Assembly (NCBI GenBank): GCA_031265025.1
Contig: JAISDF010000014.1
Location: forward strand, 1-5,018
Reading direction: 5' to 3'
DNA length: 5,018 bases
Origin: Spirochaetaceae bacterium
GTDB taxonomy: Bacteria; Spirochaetota; Spirochaetia; Treponematales; Breznakiellaceae
Shown: positions 1 to 5,018 of the stretch, in pieces
How positions within the stretch are numbered: position 1 is the stretch's first letter
How the letters are laid out: the number at the start of each line of letters is the position of its first letter
The notes under the pieces: generated by a model
What the model saw: only the letters and a program-made list of their open reading frames with translations
What the model was told of the DNA's origin: nothing
Databases searched by the model: none
Position numbers and translations under genes: made by a program

Positions 1-2196
1 ATGCTGGGGGAGGGGAAGAGTTTTGAGGTGTTCCAGTTTGAATCGGAAGGGATGCGGAACATACTGAAGCAGGCAAAACCCGGCAGGCTTGAGGATCTCA
101 TCGCCCTTAACGCCCTCTACCGGCCCGGGCCCATGGAAAGTATCCCCCAGTTTATTGAATCGAAGAACGGGCAGCGGGTAATCGAATACCCGGCGCCGGG
201 GCTTGAGCCCATTCTTGAGGAGACCTACGGGGTGATTACCTATCAGGAACAGGTCATGCAGGTGGCCCGTATCATCGCCGGTTTTACCCTGGGCCATGCC
301 GACGAACTGCGCCGGGCGATGGGGAAAAAAAACCTGGAGAAGATGGTCAGGGAAAAGGAGAAATTTATCGCCGGCGCCGTGGAGCGGGGCTACAGCGAAA
401 AAAAGGCCGACGAAATTTTCGAGCTTCTTATCCCCTTTGCCGGTTACGGTTTTAACAAGAGCCATGCCGCCGTATACGCGGTTGTGGCCTATAAGACGGC
501 CTACCTCAAGGCGAACTTTCCCGTTGAATTCATGGCCGCCAATCTTACCAACGAAATCTACAGTACGGACAAGGACAAGCTCTCCGCGTGCATAGACGAA
601 ACCAGGAAGATGGGGATTGCCATAGACCCCCCTGATGTCAACAGGTCTGAAAAATTCTTCGCCGCGGTCAACGGCCGCATCGTCTACGGCTTTCTTGGTA
701 TCAAGGGCCTGGGAGAAGGCGCCGCCGAAGCCATTGTCGCCGGAAGAAAAGAAGGCCCCTATAAAGACTTTATGGATTTCCTCAACCGCATTGACATCAA
801 GGCTGTGGGCAAGAGCGTCGTGGAGCGCCTCATTCTTACCGGAGCCTTTGACAGCCTGGGCGTTCCCAGGGAAAACCTCAAGGGAAACCTGGAACGCGCG
901 GTGGAATACGCCCAGAACATCAAAGATGACAAAAAGTTCGGCCAGACCAGCCTGTTCGGTGATACGGGAGAAAAGGAATACCCTGATTTCGCGTTTGAGA
1001 ATTTTCCCGAAACCGGCCGGGCGGAAAAACTCAAACTGGAAAAAGAACTTATCGGCTTTTATTTTTCGGGCCATCCCATGGACGAGTACAAGGAACTCTG
1101 GCAGAGCGCGGTAACTGTTGATCTTGGCAGGCCCGGCAGCCTTACCGCCGCCGGAAGCTGCATACTGATAGGCATTATCAAGTCGGTAAAAGTCATTGTA
1201 AGCAAGAGCGGAAAAATGGCCTATGCCGTTCTTTCCGATTATAACGGCGAGATAGACGTTACCTTCTTCCCCAGGGCCTGGGAAAATTGCCAGGACAAGA
1301 TTGAAGTCGACAAGGTTGCCATACTCAGGGGAAAAATCGAGTACCAGCGGGACAAGGACAGGCGCGGCTTCACGGCCGACGAATGTCTTGGCGTCAATGA
1401 GGTCGAAGAGGCTGTAAGGGAGAACAAGGCCCAGAGCCGCAAGTGGGACAAGTACCGCAATATACAGAAATATTCTGAAGCACTGGGCATACAGCTTTTG
1501 GACCTCAGCTTCCCCGAAGGTCCCAAGGCGGGTAGCTATATTGCCCTCGGCATCCTCAATTCCCTGCGGCTCCATACCGACAAGAAGGGCAATGAAATGG
1601 CCTTTGGAACCCTTCAAGATGACCGGGGAGCGGTGGATGTGGTCTTTTTTTCGCGGACCTGGAAAAACTGCAAAGCCCTGGTCTCTGAGGACGAGATCAT
1701 GGCCTTTCAGGGAAGCCTTGATCCCGCCAATGACAGGAACCCCGAAAAGCCCGGCTTTTTGGTATCCGGCATACAGGACATTAACAAGCTCGTCAGGGCC
1801 GCGGCGAAAAAAGCCTCCGGGGATAGCGCCGTCGAAACGGTATCAGGTCCCGTAGCATCAGGCCCTGAAACGGCCTCCGGCGCTGAGGCGGCCTCCGGTT
1901 CCGAGGCGGCATCCGGCCCCAAACCCATGCCGTCCGGCGCCGAACCCGCGGTGTCCGGTGCTTCCCGCAGGGAAATCCACATCAGGCTCAACGCCGCCCG
2001 CGTTGACCGCGAGAGCCTCAACCCCCTGCTGACATACCTCTCCGGCAGACAGGGCTGCCCGGTGTATATTCATGTGCCCTGCCCTGACGGGGAAGGCGTG
2101 GTGCGGGCCTCGGGCGACATGGGCTGCGGCGATGACGACGCAAGTATGGAAGGGCTTGCCCTTTGCGCCGGGAACGCCGAAGTCTGGTCCCGTTAG
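1..2196 (+). CDS. dnaE: DNA polymerase III alpha subunit, C-terminal 731 residues (5' partial)
   Basis: Replicative polymerase catalytic subunit; extends DNA in the replisome while bound to the sliding clamp. The gene is cut by the window start: the PHP domain and the palm motif PDxDxDF are absent, and the ATG at base 1 falls just before the conserved FQFES (11-15), so it is internal. Visible in order: RPGPM (41-45), YGVITYQEQVMQ (76-87), RRAMGKK (104-110), FAGYGFNKSH (146-155), a helix-hairpin-helix IKGLGEGAAEAI (234-245), clamp-binding motif QTSLF (315-319), a first OB fold (about 384-469), a charged linker, a second OB fold (about 510-598), a Ser/Gly/Ala/Pro-rich linker (about 605-656) and a C-terminal domain beginning EIHIRL (658). 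From memory, E. coli DnaE has about 236 residues after its clamp motif; here there are 412, mainly from the second OB fold and the linker. The stop is TAG 2194-2196, with yggT following 17 nt later. Identification is very secure. Confidence 0.97.
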   Translation: MLGEGKSFEVFQFESEGMRNILKQAKPGRLEDLIALNALYRPGPMESIPQFIESKNGQRVIEYPAPGLEPILEETYGVITYQEQVMQVARIIAGFTLGHADELRRAMGKKNLEKMVREKEKFIAGAVERGYSEKKADEIFELLIPFAGYGFNKSHAAVYAVVAYKTAYLKANFPVEFMAANLTNEIYSTDKDKLSACIDETRKMGIAIDPPDVNRSEKFFAAVNGRIVYGFLGIKGLGEGAAEAIVAGRKEGPYKDFMDFLNRIDIKAVGKSVVERLILTGAFDSLGVPRENLKGNLERAVEYAQNIKDDKKFGQTSLFGDTGEKEYPDFAFENFPETGRAEKLKLEKELIGFYFSGHPMDEYKELWQSAVTVDLGRPGSLTAAGSCILIGIIKSVKVIVSKSGKMAYAVLSDYNGEIDVTFFPRAWENCQDKIEVDKVAILRGKIEYQRDKDRRGFTADECLGVNEVEEAVRENKAQSRKWDKYRNIQKYSEALGIQLLDLSFPEGPKAGSYIALGILNSLRLHTDKKGNEMAFGTLQDDRGAVDVVFFSRTWKNCKALVSEDEIMAFQGSLDPANDRNPEKPGFLVSGIQDINKLVRAAAKKASGDSAVETVSGPVASGPETASGAEAASGSEAASGPKPMPSGAEPAVSGASRREIHIRLNAARVDRESLNPLLTYLSGRQGCPVYIHVPCPDGEGVVRASGDMGCGDDDASMEGLALCAGNAEVWSR
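1150..1794 (+). other. Tandem duplicated OB-fold modules within DnaE
   Basis: Two adjacent segments of DnaE, residues 384-469 (bases 1150-1407) and 510-598 (bases 1528-1794), align with each other. Both start AGSxI, continue GIxxS, then have a KxG turn, LxD, a DVxFFxRxWxNC core and a D...G ending. By hand I count 24 identities over about 63 aligned positions with one single-residue gap. They are joined by a charged segment, residues 470-509, containing WDKYRNIQKY. The OB fold of bacterial DnaE binds single-stranded DNA near the polymerase exit. That the second copy also binds DNA is inference. Divergence is high at DNA level, so the duplication is not recent. Confidence 0.8.
1855..1926 (+). 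repeat. 18-nt in-frame tandem repeat in the dnaE linker
   Basis: Four imperfect 18-nt units begin at 1855, 1873, 1891 and 1909. They encode ASGPET, ASGAEA, ASGSEA and ASGPKP (DnaE residues 619-642). Units 2 and 3 are closest, differing only around the codon after GGC/GGT. The wider stretch, residues about 605-656, is rich in Ser, Gly, Ala and Pro, with degenerate SG motifs on both sides. It looks like a flexible, disordered tether between the second OB fold and the C-terminal domain. Such runs commonly grow and shrink by replication slippage, so length variation between relatives is expected. Confidence 0.85.
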
Positions 2197-2201
2197 GGGA
2201 T

Positions 2202-2207
2202 AAGGAG
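2202..2207 (+). promoter_or_regulatory. Ribosome binding site of yggT (AAGGAG)
   Basis: AAGGAG lies in the 17-nt gap after the dnaE stop, with 6 nt (TTTGTT) before the GTG at 2214. This spacing is close to ideal and decides the start. The longer reading from TTG 2163 would overlap the dnaE end, has no such site and adds an Arg-rich stretch of 17 residues ahead of the first membrane segment. Confidence 0.85.
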
Positions 2208-2213
2208 TTTGTT

Positions 2214-2840
2214 GTGAGTACTGTGTTGAATATAATCGGGACCCTTTTGGGCCTCTATATGATTCTTATTTTTATCCGGGTCATGCTGAGCTGGTTTGCC
2301 GCCGGGCCCCGGGGCGCCTATCCCCAATACGGCGGCTACCGTTCAGGGACACCCTACGGCAGGATCTACGAAATACTCTGCGCCGTATGCGACCCTTATC
2401 TCGCCTGGTTCCGCCGTTTCAGGATATTCCGCCTTGGGGCACTGGACTTTTCTCCCATAGCGGCCATGGCCTTTCTTTCGGTGCTGAACACCCTCGTCGC
2501 CGCGCTGGCCCGTTTCGGCAGGATAAGCCTGGGCATCATACTTGCCGTGCTGCTCAACGCGCTGTGGTCGGCGCTCTCTTTCTTTATGGGCTTTGCCCTG
2601 CTCCTGCTCGCACTCCGCTTTATAGCCTATATGACCAAGAGTTCTTCTTTTTTCTGGCTCTATATCGAAAGGCTTTCCGATCCCATCATTTACCACGTAA
2701 ACCGCCTCATCTTCCGTTCGCGGATAGTGCATCACCTTGTCAGCCTCTATAGCTCGGCGGCAGTCATCGCGGCGCTATGGATACTGCTCCGCATACTGGT
2801 AAGCATAGTCTCGCCCCTGCTTTTCTCCCTGCCCGTTTAA
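2214..2840 (+). CDS. YggT-family integral membrane protein, two-repeat form
   Basis: A 208-residue, strongly hydrophobic protein starting at GTG 2214, chosen from the AAGGAG site 6 nt upstream, and ending at TAA 2838-2840. The first half has the YggT signature: membrane segment 4-27 ending RVMLSWF (22-28), then CDPYLAWFRRFRI (59-71), then LDFSPIA (77-83) leading into a second membrane segment (about 82-99). The second half repeats the plan more loosely: hydrophobic stretch 104-138, RFIAYM (135-140), ERLSDPIIYHVNRLIF (152-167) and a final membrane segment (about 181-205). It lacks the LDFSP motif. No signal peptide cleavage site is seen; it should sit in the cytoplasmic membrane. Family members have been linked to osmotic tolerance in E. 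coli and, for plant relatives, to plastid membrane biogenesis; the biochemical role is unsettled. It lies between dnaE and recG, with a 1-nt gap to recG, so it is almost certainly cotranscribed with recG. Family assignment is good; function is unknown. Confidence 0.85.
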   Translation: MSTVLNIIGTLLGLYMILIFIRVMLSWFAAGPRGAYPQYGGYRSGTPYGRIYEILCAVCDPYLAWFRRFRIFRLGALDFSPIAAMAFLSVLNTLVAALARFGRISLGIILAVLLNALWSALSFFMGFALLLLALRFIAYMTKSSSFFWLYIERLSDPIIYHVNRLIFRSRIVHHLVSLYSSAAVIAALWILLRILVSIVSPLLFSLPV

Positions 2841-2841
2841 T

Positions 2842-5018
2842 ATGCTGCTCAGGGAACTTACAGCCGGCATCGATCACATACGGGGCGCGGGCCCGGCGGC
2901 GGCAGGGGCCCTGGGCAGGGCCGGCGTCAACTCCGTCGCCGGCTTGCTTTCCTATTACCCCAGGGACTGGGAGGACCGGAGCAGGGAAGTTCTTCTCAGG
3001 GATTTTGACAAGGCCGGCGCGGTCTGCACCACCGTTACTGTTCTTGCCCAGGACTGGTTCGGCGCGGGCAGGATGAGAACCCTCAAGGTATATGTTGAAG
3101 ACGCAAGCGCCAGGGCCGCCCTGGTCTGCTTTAACCGGCCCTTTCTCGAAAAGCAGCTTGTACCGGGAAGGCGCTGCCGTCTCTGGGGCCGCTTCATGTA
3201 CAAATACGGCGAAATACAGTCCACCGCCTTTGAGCTTGAATTCCTCCCGGAACAGGAAGGAGTCCCGCCGGGGACAGGCGGTAGCCTGGTACACGCGGTG
3301 CCGGAGCCCCCGTTAAGCGCAAGCAGCCCGGCACATGCTGCGGCGATGCCGGAATCCCCGTTAAGCGCAAGCAATCCGGCGCACGGCGTTCCTGCCGGAA
3401 AGTATTTTGGCCGCATACTGCCCATATATCCCCTGAGCAGGGACCTTACCCAGAACCTCCTCAGGCGCCTTGTGCCGCGCGCCCTGGAACAGTACGCTTC
3501 CTGCCTTGAGAACGAACTCCCCCCGCCGGTGCTGGAAAAGGAAGCCCTGCTCCCCAAGGCCCAGGCGCTGCGGGCCATGCACTTTCCCCCTGATATGGAA
3601 ACCCTTGAGCAGGCGAAAAAAACCCTCATCTATGAGGAACTCTTTTACCTTGAACTCATGGTAGGAAAGCGGGCCATGGAAAGGCGGAACGCCTCAAGGA
3701 CGCTTCCCCAAAAAGCCGGCTCTTCCCTCCAGCGGCTTCTCCTTGACCGGCTTCCCTTCAACCTTACCCAGGGGCAGAAGGACGCGGTGGCGGAACTGAA
3801 CCGGGACATGGACAGCCCCTATCCCATGGCCCGGCTCCTGCAGGGCGAAGTGGGTTCCGGCAAAACCCTGGTGTCCTTCATGGCCGCCCTTAAAGCGGTT
3901 GAACGGGGAGGCCAGGCGGTGATCATGGCCCCCACCGAACTCCTTGCCCGGCAGCACGCCGAAAACGCCGCGAAGCTCCTTGAACCCCTGGGCCTGCGCA
4001 TAGCCTTTCTTACCGGGAACGTCAAGGCCAAAGGCCGGGACAGCCTGCTTAAAGCCCTCGCGTTAGGCGAACTTGACATAACCGTGGGAACCCACGCCCT
4101 CTTTTCAAAAGATGTGGTTTACAAAAACCTCGGCCTCGTGGTGGTGGACGAACAGCACCGCTTCGGAGTGCTCCAGCGCCAGGCAATCATGGCCAAGGGG
4201 AAGCACCCCGACCTGCTCATGATGAGCGCCACCCCCATACCGAGAACCCTGGCGCTCACGGTATTCGGCGACCTTGACGTGTCGGTGATACGGGACCTTC
4301 CCCCGGGAAGAAAACCGGTGCGGACCCATCTGGCAAAAGAATCAAGCGAAGATCGGGTGTATACATTCATCAGGGGCGAACTTGCCAAGGGAAGACAGGC
4401 GTACTTTGTCTATCCCCTGATAGAAGCCGACGCGGAGAAAGACCTCAAGGACGCCGAGACCATGGCCCGCCGCCTGGCCGAAAAAGAGTTTCCCGGCTTC
4501 CGCGCCGCCCTGGTCCATTCGCGGCTTGACGAGGAAGAAAAGCGGCGCACCATGGAACTTTTCCGAAGCGGCGACGTGCGCGTACTCGTAGCCACCAGCG
4601 TCGTGGAAGTAGGCGTCGATGTCCCCAACGCCACCTGCATGACCGTCGAACACGCCGAGCGCTTCGGCCTCTCCGCCCTGCACCAGCTCCGGGGCAGAGT
4701 CGGCCGGGGCGCCGAACAGTCCTACTGCTTTCTCGTCTATTCGGACGAACTGACCGAAGACGGAAAAACCAGGCTCAAAGTAATGCTTGAAAACCAGGAC
4801 GGCTTTGTCATAGCCGAGGAAGACCTCAAGCTCCGGGGCCCCGGCCAGATCATCGGCATAGAGCAGTCCGGCTACCTCGACCTTGCCCTCGCCAACCCCG
4901 TGCGCGACCAGGCCCTCCTCGAAAGGGCCCGCGAAGCGGCCTTCGCCGTACTCAGGGAAGACCCCCTCTTCACCCGCCCGGAAAACCAGGTCATAGCCGG
5001 AGTCCTCCGCCGCGCCCC
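2842..5018 (+). CDS. recG: ATP-dependent DNA helicase RecG (3' end outside window)
   Basis: Superfamily 2 double-stranded DNA translocase that regresses stalled forks and branch-migrates Holliday junctions. The frame is open from ATG 2842 to the window end (725 full codons plus two bases). The start is supported by the usual RecG N-terminus: GIDHIRGAGPAAAGAL (9-24), then LLSYYPRDWEDRS (35-47). Next come the wedge OB domain (about 48-143) with VCFNRPFL (94-101), a non-conserved insert with a 16-residue repeat (153-184), PIYP (194-197) and the helicase core. Core motifs are GEVGSGKT (335-342, Walker A), APTELLARQH (363-372), DEQHRFG (436-442, Walker B), SATPIPRT (462-469), ATSVVEVGVDVPN (584-596), QLRGRVGRG (615-623) and the TRG-type stretch LKLRGPGQIIGIEQSG (662-677). 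All catalytic motifs are intact. The last visible residues match the family's C-terminal end, so probably only a few to about 20 are missing. RecG is usually near 690 residues; the excess here is mainly the insert. The start is 1 nt after the yggT stop with no Shine-Dalgarno site, suggesting translational coupling. Confidence 0.97.
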   Translation, partial: MLLRELTAGIDHIRGAGPAAAGALGRAGVNSVAGLLSYYPRDWEDRSREVLLRDFDKAGAVCTTVTVLAQDWFGAGRMRTLKVYVEDASARAALVCFNRPFLEKQLVPGRRCRLWGRFMYKYGEIQSTAFELEFLPEQEGVPPGTGGSLVHAVPEPPLSASSPAHAAAMPESPLSASNPAHGVPAGKYFGRILPIYPLSRDLTQNLLRRLVPRALEQYASCLENELPPPVLEKEALLPKAQALRAMHFPPDMETLEQAKKTLIYEELFYLELMVGKRAMERRNASRTLPQKAGSSLQRLLLDRLPFNLTQGQKDAVAELNRDMDSPYPMARLLQGEVGSGKTLVSFMAALKAVERGGQAVIMAPTELLARQHAENAAKLLEPLGLRIAFLTGNVKAKGRDSLLKALALGELDITVGTHALFSKDVVYKNLGLVVVDEQHRFGVLQRQAIMAKGKHPDLLMMSATPIPRTLALTVFGDLDVSVIRDLPPGRKPVRTHLAKESSEDRVYTFIRGELAKGRQAYFVYPLIEADAEKDLKDAETMARRLAEKEFPGFRAALVHSRLDEEEKRRTMELFRSGDVRVLVATSVVEVGVDVPNATCMTVEHAERFGLSALHQLRGRVGRGAEQSYCFLVYSDELTEDGKTRLKVMLENQDGFVIAEEDLKLRGPGQIIGIEQSGYLDLALANPVRDQALLERAREAAFAVLREDPLFTRPENQVIAGVLRRA
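3298..3393 (+). repeat. 48-nt tandem duplication inside recG
   Basis: Two 48-nt units, 3298-3345 and 3346-3393, encode VPEPPLSASSPAHAAA and MPESPLSASNPAHGVP (RecG residues 153-184). The best-conserved core is CCGTTAAGCGCAAGCA, beginning at 3310 and 3358; similarity fades in the last third of the second unit. TGCCGG recurs at 3299, 3347 and 3393, marking the unit borders, and the first unit holds a matching inverted copy CCGGCA at 3328-3333. Both units use the leucine codon TTA, which is scarce elsewhere in the window. The length keeps the frame, and the encoded peptide is Pro/Ser/Ala-rich and probably disordered. Confidence 0.85.

Noticed and set aside
1..3. The ATG at base 1 as the true start of dnaE.
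   Set aside because: It lies directly before the conserved FQFES segment in the middle of the polymerase domain, and the PHP and palm parts are missing, so the gene begins upstream of the window.
325..455. Two A AAA AAC / A AAA AAG heptamers in dnaE (ending at 333 and 405), in the phase used for -1 frameshifting as in E. coli dnaX, with GGAG at 381-384 upstream of the second.
   Set aside because: Both encode ordinary lysine codons, the first in the conserved MGKK motif. A -1 shift would stop at TAA 453-455 inside the polymerase core, and I see no convincing downstream stem-loop. Chance is more likely.
1707..2073. Minus-strand open frames with Gly/Ala/Pro repeats opposite the dnaE linker.
   Set aside because: They are complements of the low-complexity dnaE repeat, with no start signal and no recognisable domain.
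2163..2213. A longer yggT start at TTG 2163 overlapping the dnaE end.
   Set aside because: There is no ribosome binding site, the added residues are a translated shadow of the dnaE end, and GTG 2214 has an excellent AAGGAG 6 nt upstream.
2955..3629. A 224-codon open frame on the minus strand opposite recG, containing Leu-rich repeats.
   Set aside because: It is antisense to a clearly conserved helicase. The repeat is the complement of the recG 48-nt duplication, and GC-rich codon bias explains the open frame.
4105..4683. Several minus-strand open frames opposite the recG helicase core.
   Set aside because: They overlap the conserved helicase motifs of recG and look like codon-bias shadows with no family resemblance.

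Overview
The window looks like an ordinary chromosomal segment of a GC-rich bacterium (GC judged by eye to be in the upper 50s percent). It carries three genes in a row on the + strand, packed tightly enough to be one transcription unit: the 3' part of dnaE (replicative DNA polymerase III alpha subunit), a two-repeat YggT-family membrane protein, and nearly all of recG (fork-remodelling DNA helicase). The gaps are 17 and 1 nt. I see no promoter, terminator, RNA gene, insertion sequence, CRISPR array or phage gene.

Taxonomy is uncertain. The DnaE type (E. coli-like core, internal clamp-binding motif, OB fold, then a C-terminal domain of the 'IHIRL...CPVYIHVP' kind) fits spirochaetes, with a Treponema-like lineage as my best guess. 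This is inference from family resemblance, not a database match.

Layout: 1-2196 is dnaE without its 5' end; the ATG at base 1 is an internal methionine. Bases 2202-2207 form a clear Shine-Dalgarno site that sets the yggT start at GTG 2214. yggT runs 2214-2840. recG starts at ATG 2842, one base after the yggT stop and without a Shine-Dalgarno site, and stays open to base 5018, so its last codons are outside the window.

DnaE and RecG both act at the replication fork: DnaE synthesises DNA, and RecG reverses stalled forks and processes branched DNA. A shared transcript is therefore plausible. The YggT protein between them is a membrane protein with no obvious replication role.

I do not see a new defence or mobile system here. 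The most notable signals lie inside the housekeeping proteins. DnaE carries two tandem, visibly homologous OB-fold modules where one is usual, followed by a Ser/Gly/Ala/Pro linker built from an 18-nt repeat. RecG carries an in-frame 48-nt (16-residue) tandem duplication in the link between its wedge domain and its helicase core. RecG also has a non-consensus residue in its TRG-type motif.
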